The notes: a model not told the origin generated them from the letters alone. A DNA stretch of 64,000 nucleotides from DATBGO01 sp963695645 (GCA_963695645.1 CAVOHC010000012.1:124001-188000); one strand, 5' to 3'; numbered from the stretch's first letter, positions 49,540 through 58,249 are shown. Numbers and translations are program-made.

Positions 49540-50697
49540 GTGGCGGTACGTGAGCAGGTGGCGCTGTCCGGCTACACAACGCTCGGGCTTGGCGGGCCGG
49601 CTGCGCGCTTCATCGAGGCGGACAGCGACGAGGAGGTTCTGGCCGCCGTACGGGCCGCGGACCGCAGCGGCGAGCCCGTATTGGTGCTCGGCGGTGGCAG
49701 CAACCTGGTCGTGCCGGACGAGGGTTTTCCCGGCACGGTGATCCGGATGCTGACCCGCGGGGTCCGCGTGCTGACCGACGACGACGCCGTCGTGGTGACA
49801 GCCGCTGCGGGCGAGGACTGGGACGCGCTGGTCATCCGGAGCATCACCGACAGCCTGTCGGGCGTTGAATGCCTCTCCGGAATACCTGGCCTGGTCGGAG
49901 CGACTCCCATCCAGAACGTCGGCGCCTACGGCCAGGAGGTCGCGCAGACCATTGTGGCCGTCCGTGCCTATGACCGGGCGCGCGGCCTCATCGTGGATAT
50001 GGCCAACGCTGACTGCGGATTCGGCTACCGGACCAGCGTGTTCAAGCGCGGCGCCAGCCCGGCGGCGGCTGGGCTGGCGACGTCGGAGCTGACGGCGCCG
50101 ATCTCGGCGACCGGGCGCTTCGTGGTGCTCGGCGTGACGTTCCGGCTCTCGCGAGATCCGCTGTCCGCGCCACTGCGCTATGGCGAGCTGGCCCGCTCGC
50201 TCGGTGCCGCGCAGGGCGGCCGATTGCCGCTGGCCGACGTGCGCGCCGCGGTGCTGCAGCTTCGCCGGCATAAGGGCATGGTGCTCGACCGCGACGACCC
50301 GGACACCCGGAGCGCCGGCTCGTTCTTCACCAATCCAGTCCTGGACCAGGGGCAGCTCACCGCGCTCGAACAGGCGATCGCGGTCGTGTGCGGGCCGAGT
50401 GCCCAGATCCCGCGCTACGCCGCGGAGGGCGGGCAGGTCAAGGTGTCGGCTGCCTGGCTGATCGAGCACGCGGGTTTCGCGAAGGGTTACCCAGGCAACG
50501 GCAGTCGGCCGGACGGCCAGCCCGGTGAGATGACGCAGGGACCACGGATCTCGACCAAGCACACGCTGGCCCTCGTCAACCCCGGCGGGTCAAGCACGAA
50601 GGAACTGCTTGACCTCGCCACCGAAATAACGAACGGCGTGCGCGAGACCTTCGGCGTCGAGCTGGTCAGGGAGCCGGTACTGGTGGCGGCGGGGTAG
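49540..50697 (+). CDS. murB: UDP-N-acetylmuramate dehydrogenase
   Basis: A flavoprotein of 385 residues that reduces UDP-GlcNAc-enolpyruvate to UDP-MurNAc in peptidoglycan synthesis. FAD-binding VLGGGSNLVVPDEGF is near 50; GIPGLVGATPIQNVGAYGQE near 108-127; the catalytic GSFFTNPVL and KVSAAWLIEHAGF are in the C-terminal half. It starts at GTG; the upstream region carries GGGGGGAGG. Genomic position between hadB and the nusG block is standard for actinomycetes. Length is typical. Confidence 0.92.
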   Translation: MAVREQVALSGYTTLGLGGPAARFIEADSDEEVLAAVRAADRSGEPVLVLGGGSNLVVPDEGFPGTVIRMLTRGVRVLTDDDAVVVTAAAGEDWDALVIRSITDSLSGVECLSGIPGLVGATPIQNVGAYGQEVAQTIVAVRAYDRARGLIVDMANADCGFGYRTSVFKRGASPAAAGLATSELTAPISATGRFVVLGVTFRLSRDPLSAPLRYGELARSLGAAQGGRLPLADVRAAVLQLRRHKGMVLDRDDPDTRSAGSFFTNPVLDQGQLTALEQAIAVVCGPSAQIPRYAAEGGQVKVSAAWLIEHAGFAKGYPGNGSRPDGQPGEMTQGPRISTKHTLALVNPGGSSTKELLDLATEITNGVRETFGVELVREPVLVAAG

Positions 50698-50755
50698 CGT
50701 CGGGCACCGGCGCGGCAGCCGGACAGCGCAGGGCCCGGCAGCTGCGCGCGGCGGG

Positions 50756-51547
50756 TCAGGAAAAACTCCAGCCGCCCGCGATGATCACGGCAAGCGAGCT
50801 CGCCAGCATGAACGGGCCGAACGGCAGCAGCGTTTTCCTGGTCGCGCGGCCCGCAACCAGGAGCCCGACCCCGGCCAGCGCGGCTAGCAGGTATCCGCCG
50901 AGCAGGCCTTCCAGTAACGCTCTGGCTCCGAGCCAGCCGAGATACAGGCCCAGGACCCCGGACAGTTTCACGTCACCCCAGCCAACCCCCGCCGGGTACA
51001 TGAAGGCCTGCGATACGAAGAACAACCATGCGGCGGCCATCCCGATCAATCCGTGTACCAGGTGGCGGCCGCCGCCGGGGACGAACACCGCGCCGATGCC
51101 CAGCAGGACCAGCGCCGCCGGGTATGACGGAAGCGTTAACGCGTCAGGAAGCCGCCGGTGCCTTGCGTCGATGAAGGCGAGCGGCACGCTGATGACCGCG
51201 AGATAGCAGAACGCAGGCAGTGCCGGGCTTGGCCCGAACCGGAACCAGAGGGCGACGAAAAGACCCGCAGTGATCAGCTCGGCTGCCGGGAACCAGATTC
51301 CGAAGTCTGCGCGGCAGGCCGGGGAGCGGCTGCGCAGCCGCAGCCAGCCGGTCAGCGGGATCAGGTCGCGCGGCTGCAGCGGTCCATCGCATCGCGGGCC
51401 GCCGACCTGCGACGGTTGCTGGCCACGGCGAACCGGAATCCGGACGACGAGGAGGCCGGAAACCGATCCGGCCGCGAGCCCGAGGAGCAGCGCGGCGGCT
51501 GCCGCGGCCCATCCGGGCACCCAGCTGCCGGTGATCTCAGCGTGCAT
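50756..51547 (-). CDS. Prepilin peptidase (A24, leader peptidase)
   Basis: A protein of 263 residues with about seven membrane helices. The catalytic Asp motifs are DARHRRLPD and GWGDVKLSG. The N-terminal methylase-like loop has CDG and ACRA where the family has two CxxC pairs, so half the cysteines are missing and zinc binding is doubtful. It would cleave prepilin or pseudopilin leaders, for Flp-type pili or secretion; no pilus genes are in the window. It overlaps the adenosine deaminase gene by 11 bases. Confidence 0.82.
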   Translation of the reverse strand: MHAEITGSWVPGWAAAAAALLLGLAAGSVSGLLVVRIPVRRGQQPSQVGGPRCDGPLQPRDLIPLTGWLRLRSRSPACRADFGIWFPAAELITAGLFVALWFRFGPSPALPAFCYLAVISVPLAFIDARHRRLPDALTLPSYPAALVLLGIGAVFVPGGGRHLVHGLIGMAAAWLFFVSQAFMYPAGVGWGDVKLSGVLGLYLGWLGARALLEGLLGGYLLAALAGVGLLVAGRATRKTLLPFGPFMLASSLAVIIAGGWSFS

Positions 51548-52595
51548 GGTTCAGCGGCGCGGCAGGCTCCGCTGCCCGCCCGGGGGCAGCGAGCCAGGCG
51601 TCGATGTCGGCCAGCAGCCGCGAGCGGATCTCGCCGGGCGCCGCCGAGCCGCGCACCGACGTCCGGGCGAGGTCCGCTAGCTCGGCATCGGACAGGCCAT
51701 GCGCCCGGCGGGCCAGTTCGTACTGCGCGGTGAGCCGGGCCGCGAACAGCAGCGGGTCATCGGCGCCGAGCGCCACCGGGACGCCCGCGTCAAGCAACTG
51801 CCTCAGCGGCACATCCGCCGGGCCGACGACGACCCCGAGGGCAACGTTAGAGGTGGGGCAGACCTCCAGGGTGACGCCGGCCGAGGCCAGCCGCTGCATC
51901 AGTTCCTGGTCCTGCGCGGCGGAGACACCATGGCCGATCCGGTCAGCGTCCAGCTCGTCCAGGCACGCCCGCACGCTGGCCGCGCCGGCCAGCTCGCCAC
52001 CGTGCGGCACCGCCAGCAGCCCCGCCCGTTTCGCGATGAGGAAAGCCCGGCTGAAGTCGTGCGCCGCGCCCCGGCGTTCATCATTGCTGAGGCCGAAGCC
52101 GACCACCCCGCGGCCGGAGTACCTCGCCGCCAGCCTGGCGAGCGTGCGGGCATCCAGCGGATGCTTGGTGCGGTTGGCCGCGATGATCACGCCGATCCCC
52201 ACCCTGGTAGCAGCGGCCGCCTCCGCTGCGGCGTCCAGTACCAGTTCCACCATGGGGCTGAGGCCGCCGAATCGTGCGGCGTAACCGGAGGGATCCACCT
52301 GGATCTCGAGCCAGCCAGATCCTTCTGCCCGCTCATCGAGGGCAGCCTCATGGAACAGCCGACGGACATCGTCCTCGGTGCGGATGACGGAGCGCGCGAT
52401 GTCGTAGAGGCGCTGGAACCTGAACCAGCCGCGCTCGTCGGTCGCGTGCAGCCGCGGCGGCCACTCGGCGACCAGGGCTTCGGGCAGGTTGGCCCGGTGC
52501 TGCCGGGCAAGCTCGACCAGGGTGGAGTGGCGCATCGATCCGGTGAGATGCAGATGCAGATGCGCCTTGGGAAGCGCGTCGAGCGGTCGTGCCAT
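51537..52595 (-). CDS. add: Adenosine deaminase
   Basis: A metal-dependent deaminase of 352 residues converting adenosine to inosine. The first metal motif KAHLHLHLTGS, the central VPHGGE and RIGHGVSA, and the C-terminal GADDPLL are visible. The ATG at 52595 is taken; the longer frame extends into His-rich non-family sequence. It is followed with overlap by the prepilin peptidase gene and preceded by aspC on the same strand. Adenine deaminase is an alternative but the motifs favour adenosine. Confidence 0.85.
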   Translation of the reverse strand: MARPLDALPKAHLHLHLTGSMRHSTLVELARQHRANLPEALVAEWPPRLHATDERGWFRFQRLYDIARSVIRTEDDVRRLFHEAALDERAEGSGWLEIQVDPSGYAARFGGLSPMVELVLDAAAEAAAATRVGIGVIIAANRTKHPLDARTLARLAARYSGRGVVGFGLSNDERRGAAHDFSRAFLIAKRAGLLAVPHGGELAGAASVRACLDELDADRIGHGVSAAQDQELMQRLASAGVTLEVCPTSNVALGVVVGPADVPLRQLLDAGVPVALGADDPLLFAARLTAQYELARRAHGLSDAELADLARTSVRGSAAPGEIRSRLLADIDAWLAAPGRAAEPAAPLNHAR

Positions 52596-52696
52596 CGGCT
52601 TAGTCTGGCAGCCGTCTGGTCCGGGCGGGGGCCAGCCGGCATGCCGGGCATGACGGTGTGCCTGCGCGCCGGTGTGCCGGGGCGCTGGCATGAATC

Positions 52697-53908
52697 TCAG
52701 CGGGCCTGTGCGAGCAGCTTCCCCATTCTGGCGATGCCCTCCCGCAGATCGTCGTCGCCAAGCGCGTAGGACAGCCGGAAATATCCGGGCGTGCCGAACG
52801 CCTCGCCTGGCACCACGGCGACATCAACCTCATCGAGCAGGAGTTCCGCCAGCTCGACGGTAGTCGCTGGCCGCCGGCCAGCGATCTGCTTGCCGAGCAG
52901 GCTCTTGACCGACGGGTAGCAATAGAACGCGCCTTCGGGGAGCGGGCAGACCACGCCCGGAATATCGTTAAGCATTCCCGTCATCAGCTGCCTGCGCCGG
53001 TCAAAGGCCGTTCGCATGACCGCGACCGCCGACAGGTCTCCCGAGACGGCGGCAAGGGCGGCCGCCTGCGCCACATTGCAGACATTGGATGTCATATGGG
53101 ACTGCAGGTCAGCGACGGCCTTGGCGACATCGGGCGGCGCTATTAGCCAGCCGACCCGCCAGCCGGTCATCGCATAGGTCTTTGCGACCCCGTTCACGAT
53201 GACGCAACGGTCGCTGATCTCCGGCGCGGCCACCGCGATCGAGCAGAACCGCGCGCCGCCGTAGACCAGATGCTCGTAGATCTCGTCGGTGATGACCCAG
53301 AGCCCGTTCCGGCTGGCCCACCGGCCGATCTCCGCGACCAGTTCAGGCGGGTAGATAGCGCCGGTGGGGTTAGACGGCGACACGAATAGCAGGACCTTTG
53401 TCCTTGGTGTCAGGTGCGCCTCAAGGTCGCTGACCGAAGTCAGGTAGCCAGAGATCTCGTTGGTCAGCACCGGGACCGGAGTGCCGCCAGCCAGTGCTAC
53501 GGCTTCCGGATACGTCGTCCAGTACGGCGCGGGGATCAGGACCTCGTCGCCTGGGTCCAGCAACGCCGCGAACGCCTCATACACGGCATGCTTACCGCCG
53601 TTGGTCACGATCACCTGACTGGACGCGACCTGGTAGCCGGAGTCACGTGCCGTCTTGGCGGCGATGGCCTCGCGCAGTTCGGGCAGCCCGCCGGTCGGCG
53701 AGTACTTATGGAACCTCGGCTCCGCGCAGGCCCGCTGCGCTGCCTCGACGATGTAGTCAGGGGTTGGGAAATCCGGCTCGCCAACGCCGAAGCCGATAAC
53801 CGGCTTGCCGGCTGCCTTCAGCGCGCGAGCCTTGGCGTCCACGGCGAGCGTGGCCGACTCGGTGATTGCCGCGGCTCGCGCCGATATCCGGTGAGGAGAG
53901 CTACCCAT
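52697..53908 (-). CDS. aspC: Aspartate/aromatic aminotransferase, class I (AspC-like)
   Basis: A PLP enzyme of 403 residues. FGVGEPDFPTP and YSPTGGLPELREAIA are near the N-terminus, SNPTGAIY in the middle, and the PLP lysine in VAKTYAMTGWRVGW near 245. C-terminal RLSYALGDDD ends it. It likely transaminates aspartate. The ATG at 53908 is chosen since the family starts here; no strong ribosome-binding site is present and the transcript may be leaderless. It is divergent from tRNA-Trp and secE, a conserved order. Confidence 0.9.
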   Translation of the reverse strand: MGSSPHRISARAAAITESATLAVDAKARALKAAGKPVIGFGVGEPDFPTPDYIVEAAQRACAEPRFHKYSPTGGLPELREAIAAKTARDSGYQVASSQVIVTNGGKHAVYEAFAALLDPGDEVLIPAPYWTTYPEAVALAGGTPVPVLTNEISGYLTSVSDLEAHLTPRTKVLLFVSPSNPTGAIYPPELVAEIGRWASRNGLWVITDEIYEHLVYGGARFCSIAVAAPEISDRCVIVNGVAKTYAMTGWRVGWLIAPPDVAKAVADLQSHMTSNVCNVAQAAALAAVSGDLSAVAVMRTAFDRRRQLMTGMLNDIPGVVCPLPEGAFYCYPSVKSLLGKQIAGRRPATTVELAELLLDEVDVAVVPGEAFGTPGYFRLSYALGDDDLREGIARMGKLLAQAR

Positions 53909-54072
53909 AACGTCTATGGTGTCACCACTACCGGAGTGCCGGCGGCCCGCGGGGGAAGGTGCGGCGTGTCGGTCAGCCTCACGGTTCGACGTCAGGGTGT
54001 CCGGCAACATAGACTTCAGCATCTGGTGGCGGCCCACCAGGGTGGCAGGTGCGTGCCCGCACAGGCCGTCAG

Positions 54073-54146
54073 AGGGCAGTAGCTCAATTGGCTAGAGTCC
54101 CGGTCTCCAAAACCGGCGGTTGGGGGTTCGAGTCCCTCCTGCCCTG
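54073..54146 (+). tRNA. tRNA-Trp (CCA)
   Basis: A 74-base cloverleaf. Acceptor arms AGGGCAG and CTGCCCT, T-arm GGGGG-TTCGAGT-CCCTC, anticodon stem CCGGT/ACCGG with anticodon CCA. Discriminator G. The position just before secE is standard in actinomycetes. Confidence 0.95.
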
Positions 54147-54218
54147 CGGATGCGGCCCGTGACGGTTACGGACCGACGGCGTCAGCCGGTAAATGATCAG
54201 CGTTGTTCAGGTGAGGAA

Positions 54219-54470
54219 ATGGCAACTCAGACACGTGGCACCGCCGCAGAAAAGCCGGCGAAGCCGGGTCGGCCCGCGAAGTCGGACCGGACCACACCCG
54301 CGGTCTTTGTGCGCCAAGTTGTCGCCGAACTGCGAAAGGTGATCTGGCCGACCCGCAAGGAGCTCGGCACTTACACCACCGTTGCGCTCGTGTTCATCCT
54401 CGTCATGGTGGCGATCGTGACCAGCCTGGATTACGGGTTCACCAAGCTGGTGTTCGCCGTCTTCGGCTGA
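54219..54470 (+). CDS. secE: Preprotein translocase subunit SecE
   Basis: A protein of 83 residues with a single C-terminal membrane helix and the conserved LRKVIWPTRKELGTYT segment. It is the small essential subunit of SecYEG. The first 30 residues are Lys/Pro/Ala-rich. The ATG at 54219 has GTGAGGAA upstream; a longer frame starts inside the tRNA region and is rejected. It is followed by nusG. Confidence 0.93.
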   Translation: MATQTRGTAAEKPAKPGRPAKSDRTTPAVFVRQVVAELRKVIWPTRKELGTYTTVALVFILVMVAIVTSLDYGFTKLVFAVFG

Positions 54471-54645
54471 GCCTCATGGCCGAGCGTTGATCAGCTGCGC
54501 AGTGCAGCATGATCAGCGGAGGTTGACCGGCGGGGCCCGGCTGGCGGGCACGGCCGGACGGGCCGGATCGTTGTCGGCCGGAGGGTTGCCTGCGGCTAGT
54601 CCCGACAGGAAGAGCCCGCAGTAGAAGCTAAGAGAAAGAGTTACC

Positions 54646-55575
54646 GTGTCCGAGTCCGAACTGCAGGTCGGTGACCAGCCGGCTGAGCGTGCCACCGACG
54701 GCGAGCCCGACGTATCGGGCGAGGCCGTCGCGACCAACGGCAACGGCGGCGTGGAGCCGACAACCGAGCCCGCGGCCGAGGCTGAGCCGGAAACTGAGCC
54801 CGAGGCTGCGTCGGCAACCGGGGAGGCAGCCGATGCCGTACCGGCCGGAGCCGATGCCGTACCGGCCGGAGCCGATGCCGTACCGGCCGGAGCCGATGCC
54901 GTACCGGCCGGAGCCGATGCCGTACCGGCCGGCGACGTTAGCCAGGACGGTGCCGCGGCTGAGCCGGAAGCTGACGGGCAGGTCAGCGCAGACCCGGTCG
55001 GCGAGTTCAAATCGGAACTGCGGCGTCTTCCCGGCGACTGGTACGTGGTGCACTCGTACGCCGGATATGAGAACCGGGTCCGGACCAACCTCGAGAGCCG
55101 TACCCAGTCCCTCAACATGGAGGATTACATCTTCCAGATCGAGGTCCCCGTGCACGAGGTGACCGAGATCAAGGGCGGCAAGCGGCAGCAGGTCCAGGAG
55201 AAAGTGCTGCCCGGTTACATCCTGGTGCGGATGGACCTCACCGACGAATCATGGGCCGCGGTCAGGAACACGCCAGGAGTCACCGGCTTCGTAGGGCTGT
55301 CCAGCAGGCCGTCGCCGCTCAGCCTCGACGAAGTAGCCGTCTTGCTGGCGCCGGAGCCCGAGGAGAAGGCCGCGAAGAAGGCCGAGACCCTGCGCGCCGC
55401 CGCGGTGGACTTCGAGGTCAGCCAGTCGGTTACCGTTATGGACGGCCCGTTCGCGACGCTTCCCGCGACCGTGAGCGAGATCAACCCTGATACTCAGAAG
55501 CTCAAGGTGCTGGTGTCGATATTCGGCCGGGAGACACCGGTCGAGCTCTCCTTCGACCAGGTCAGCAAGATCTGA
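54646..55575 (+). CDS. nusG: Transcription antitermination factor NusG, with a repeat-containing N-terminal extension
   Basis: A protein of 309 residues. The NGN domain runs from about 125 (RRLPGDWYVVHSYAGYENRV) and the KOW domain is at the end (VTVMDGPFATLPATVSEI). About 120 residues before the NGN are acidic and low-complexity, with five copies of the 7-residue unit ADAVPAG (54829-54933). Actinobacterial NusG proteins often have acidic extensions, but repeat arrays like this are unusual. The start is a GTG with AGAAAGAG upstream. NusG binds RNA polymerase and Rho. The repeat could be polymorphic between strains. Confidence 0.9.
   Translation: MSESELQVGDQPAERATDGEPDVSGEAVATNGNGGVEPTTEPAAEAEPETEPEAASATGEAADAVPAGADAVPAGADAVPAGADAVPAGADAVPAGDVSQDGAAAEPEADGQVSADPVGEFKSELRRLPGDWYVVHSYAGYENRVRTNLESRTQSLNMEDYIFQIEVPVHEVTEIKGGKRQQVQEKVLPGYILVRMDLTDESWAAVRNTPGVTGFVGLSSRPSPLSLDEVAVLLAPEPEEKAAKKAETLRAAAVDFEVSQSVTVMDGPFATLPATVSEINPDTQKLKVLVSIFGRETPVELSFDQVSKI
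54829..54933 (+). repeat. 21-bp coding repeat in nusG, 5 copies
   Basis: Five near-exact 21-base units, each beginning GCCGATGCC and encoding ADAVPAG; only the last base of the array differs. The unit is a multiple of three, so copy-number change keeps the frame. Confidence 0.97.
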
Positions 55576-55605
55576 TCGAAATCAGTTAGGTAGGGAAGAC
55601 AGGAC

Positions 55606-56040
55606 ATGCCTCCGAGGAAGAAGAAGATCGCTGCAGTCGTCAAGGTGCAGCTGAATGCGGGAGTGGCCACCCCGGCGCCGCCGGTGGGCACGGCGCTCGG
55701 CCCGCATGGCGTCAACATCATGGATTTCTGCAAGCAGTACAACGCCGCGACCGAGTCGCAGCGCGGCAACATCATCCCCGTCGAGATCACCATCTACGAG
55801 GACCGGACGTTCTCCTTCGTTACGAAGACGCCGCCCGCTCCTGAGCTGATCAAGAAGGCCGCTGGCGTACAGAAGGGCAGCAGCGAGCCGCACAAGACCC
55901 GGGTCGGTACCGTCACCAGTGCGCAGCTCCGCGAGATCGCTCAGGTGAAGATGGCGGACCTGAACGCCAACACGATGGATGCGGCCGAGAAGATTATCGC
56001 CGGGACGGCTCGTTCAATGGGGATCAAGGTCGAAGGCTGA
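55606..56040 (+). CDS. rplK: 50S ribosomal protein uL11
   Basis: A protein of 144 residues. KKIAAVVKVQLNAG at the start and GPHGVNIMDFCKQYN in the N-domain are typical of L11, which binds the GTPase centre of 23S rRNA and is the target of thiostrepton. GGTAGGGAAG is upstream. It follows nusG and precedes rplA after 144 bases containing a GGGCCA-CGCGC-TGGCCC hairpin at 56129-56145. Confidence 0.95.
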   Translation: MPPRKKKIAAVVKVQLNAGVATPAPPVGTALGPHGVNIMDFCKQYNAATESQRGNIIPVEITIYEDRTFSFVTKTPPAPELIKKAAGVQKGSSEPHKTRVGTVTSAQLREIAQVKMADLNANTMDAAEKIIAGTARSMGIKVEG

Positions 56041-56184
56041 TCCTGATCGCGGCATGTTTCTTGGTGCAACGGCGTTAGCAGAAGTGCTGTCAGGTAGCTG
56101 CCTCACAGCGACGGATTCACCAGTGGCAGGGCCACGCGCTGGCCCGCTGACCACGACCTCCTCGACGAAAGAAGGAGTCCGACC

Positions 56185-56914
56185 ATGAAGCGCAGCAAGA
56201 AGTACCGCAAGTCAGATGAGCTGATCGAGTCGACCCGCCTGTACACGCCGGCCCAGGCCGTCGCGCTGGCCAGGGAGACCTCCACGACCAAGTTCGATCC
56301 GACGGTCGAGGTTGCCCTGCGGCTCGGCGTCGACCCGCGCAAGGCGGATCAGATGGTCCGCGGGACCGTCAACCTACCCAACGGCACCGGCAAGACAGCC
56401 CGCGTGCTGGTGTTCGCGACAGGCGCGCGCGCGGATGAAGCCATTGCCGCCGATGCTGATTATGTGGGCGCGGACGATCTGATCGAGCGTATTCAGGGCG
56501 GTTTTCTCGATTTCGACGCCGTTGTCGCCACACCTGACCTGATGGGCAAGGTCGGGCGGCTTGGCCGGGTCCTCGGCCCCCGTGGCCTGATGCCGAACCC
56601 CAAGACCGGTACCGTCACGACCGACGTCGGCAAGGCCGTCAGCGACATCAAGGGCGGCAAGATCGAGTTTCGGGTTGACCGTCATGGCAACCTGCATTTC
56701 GTGATCGGCAAGGCGTCGTTCACCGACCGTGCGCTGGTGGAGAACTACGCCGCCGCGATCGAGGAGGTTAGCCGGCTGCAAGCCGGCGGCCGCCAAGGGC
56801 AGGTACGTCAGGAAGGTCACCGTCACCACCACCATGGGCCCGGGGATACCGGTCGACCCGAGCGCGACCCGCGGCCTGGTAGATGAGCTAGAGGACACCG
56901 CGGCGGCGAGCTGA
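56185..56914 (+). pseudogene. rplA: 50S ribosomal protein uL1 with a frameshift near its C-terminus
   Basis: The first 198 codons encode normal uL1. After GAG GTT AGC CGG CTG the frame is lost: the family continues KPAAAKGRYVRKV, found one base later from AAG at 56780, and running to a TGA at 56912-56914 with MGPGIPVDPSATRGLVDEL. In the unshifted frame the tail is nonsense, ending at 56886. Removing the C at 56779 restores a full uL1 of about 242 residues. It may be a sequencing error or a true mutation; programmed frameshifting is unlikely. L1 organises the L1 stalk and autoregulates its operon. Confidence 0.88.
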
Positions 56915-57033
56915 CACCAGTCCTGTGGGGCATCGCTGCGCCGCTGCCGGGCGTCACTGAACTGCCGCTGCCAGGCGCCGCAGCCGCTGCCGGGCGCCGC
57001 TGCTGGCCGCCCTTGAGAAGCCCGCTGCTGAAT

Positions 57034-57063
57034 TTGGCGAACTGGCGTCTTGGCGCGTACGCT
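57034..57063 (+). promoter_or_regulatory. Promoter for the rplJ-rplL operon
   Basis: -35 TTGGCG at 57034-57039 and -10 TACGCT at 57058-57063 with an 18-base spacer, ending just before the L10 leader starts at about 57071. Confidence 0.6.
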
Positions 57064-57070
57064 ATCGATC

Positions 57071-57156
57071 TGCCAGAGACCGTCGGCTGTTGCCGCGCTG
57101 AAGCGCGGTGACCGAAGGCCCGCATAAAGCGGGCGGCCCGCGCAGGTGACCGAGCT
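57071..57156 (+). ncRNA. Ribosomal protein L10 leader (autoregulatory mRNA element)
   Basis: The segment starting CCAGAGACCGTCGGCTGTTG and containing GGTGACCGAAGGCCCGC and GCGGCCCGCGCAGGTGACC matches the actinobacterial L10 leader, which binds the L10(L12)4 complex and lowers translation of its own operon. It lies 150 bases before rplJ. Identification is from recall of the conserved sequence, not from a covariance search. Confidence 0.8.
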
Positions 57157-57196
57157 AGGCTGTCCCACCCGGTGCTCACAATCCGGATGGCGGCTG

Positions 57197-57223
57197 ACGC
57201 CCCGTGCGCCTGCGCCGGGGCGT
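57197..57223 (+). terminator. Hairpin, possible attenuator, upstream of rplJ
   Basis: ACGCCCCG and CGGGGCGT form an 8-bp stem with an 11-base loop that can itself pair. No long T-run follows (TCGCTA), so it may be a structural or weak attenuator element. Confidence 0.4.
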
Positions 57224-57266
57224 TCGCTATGCCTGCTCCTTCACCGGCGCCGGAGATAGCCGGCAA

Positions 57267-57284
57267 GGCCCCGCGAGCGGGGCC
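57267..57284 (+). promoter_or_regulatory. Hairpin just before the rplJ ribosome-binding site
   Basis: GGCCCCG-CGAG-CGGGGCC, a perfect 7-bp stem 24 bases before the rplJ ATG; it could influence translation initiation. Confidence 0.45.
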
Positions 57285-57308
57285 GCCCCGGAACGAGAAG
57301 GGAGGCTC

Positions 57309-58139
57309 ATGGCGAGGGCGGAGAAGGTGGCCACGGTCGCGGAGATGACCGAGCGGTTCCAGACCTCGGCGGGCGCGGTGCTCACGGAATACCGCGGACT
57401 GTCGGTGGCGCAGCTTGGTGAGCTTCGCCGGTCGCTCGACGGCAATGCCACATTCGCTGTTGTGAAGAACACTCTCACCAAGATCGCCGCAAGCGAGGCG
57501 GGGGTCACGGGTGAGCTCATGGACCTGCTCACCGGTCCGTCCGCGATCGCCTTCTTGCAGGGCGATGTCGTCGAAGCGGCCAAGGGGCTGCGGGACTTCT
57601 CAAGGGCTAACCCGTTTCTCGTGATCAAGGGCGGCGTTCTTGACGGCAAGCTGATCACGCCAGCGGAGATCGTGAGAATTGCTGACCTTGAGCCGCGTGA
57701 GGTCCTGCTGGCCAAGCTCGCGGGCGCTATGAAGGCGTCCATGGCTGGGGCAGCCGCCACGTTCGCTGCGCTCCCGGTCCAGATGGCGAGGCTGCTCGCG
57801 GCGCTCGAGGAGAAGCGGGCCACGCAGCAACCCGCGGCCGAGACGGCAAGCGCAAGCTCAGCCAGCGAGACCGAGGCGAACGAGACCGCGCCGACCGAGG
57901 CGTCAGGGAACGAGACCGCGCCGGCTGAGGCGTCAGGGAACGAGACCGCGCCGGCTGAGGCGTCAGGGAACGAGACCGCGCCGGCTGAGGCGTCAGGGAA
58001 CGAGACCGCGCCGGCTGAGGCGTCAGGGAACGAGACCGCGCCGGCTGAGGCGTCAGGGAACGAGACCGCGGCGAGCCAGACCGCGGCGAGCGAGACTGCG
58101 GCGGACTCGACCGCAGCGGGCGACGGCAAGGAAAGCTAA
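57309..58139 (+). CDS. rplJ: 50S ribosomal protein uL10, with a long C-terminal repeat
   Basis: A protein of 276 residues. The first about 175 are normal L10, which anchors L7/L12 (VLTEYRGLSVAQLGELRRS near the start). The rest is a low-complexity tail with six copies of the 10-residue unit EASGNETAPA (57897-58076), ending in TAGDGKES. Normal L10 is 165-190 residues. AAGGGAGG precedes the ATG. The tail is on the L7/L12-binding side and its effect is unknown. Expression is probably controlled by the L10 leader. Confidence 0.92.
   Translation: MARAEKVATVAEMTERFQTSAGAVLTEYRGLSVAQLGELRRSLDGNATFAVVKNTLTKIAASEAGVTGELMDLLTGPSAIAFLQGDVVEAAKGLRDFSRANPFLVIKGGVLDGKLITPAEIVRIADLEPREVLLAKLAGAMKASMAGAAATFAALPVQMARLLAALEEKRATQQPAAETASASSASETEANETAPTEASGNETAPAEASGNETAPAEASGNETAPAEASGNETAPAEASGNETAPAEASGNETAASQTAASETAADSTAAGDGKES
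57897..58076 (+). repeat. 30-bp coding repeat in rplJ, 6 copies
   Basis: Six 30-base units in frame, at 57897, 57927, 57957, 57987, 58017 and 58047; each starts GAGGCGTCAGGGAACGAGAC and codes EASGNETAPA or a variant. The unit is a multiple of three, so copy changes keep the frame. Confidence 0.97.
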
Positions 58140-58249
58140 GCGGGCCCGCGCGCCCTGACTCCTGCGCGCGCGAGGCATGGCATTGGCAAAGCAACATTCG
58201 GACGGCCGGAGGCCGTCGGCGAGACGTAGGCACACGGAGGGCCACCATC

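Larger units (their letters stand above)
56915..57308. other. Region between rplA and rplJ with promoter, L10 leader and hairpins
   Basis: About 390 bases. It holds a promoter (-35 TTGGCG 57034-57039, -10 TACGCT 57058-57063), the L10 leader at 57071-57156, and two hairpins before rplJ. I see no other gene. Confidence 0.65.

Noticed and set aside
56185..56914. Programmed ribosomal frameshift in rplA
   Set aside because: No slippery heptamer or downstream structure was recognised, and none is known for rplA; error or mutation is simpler.
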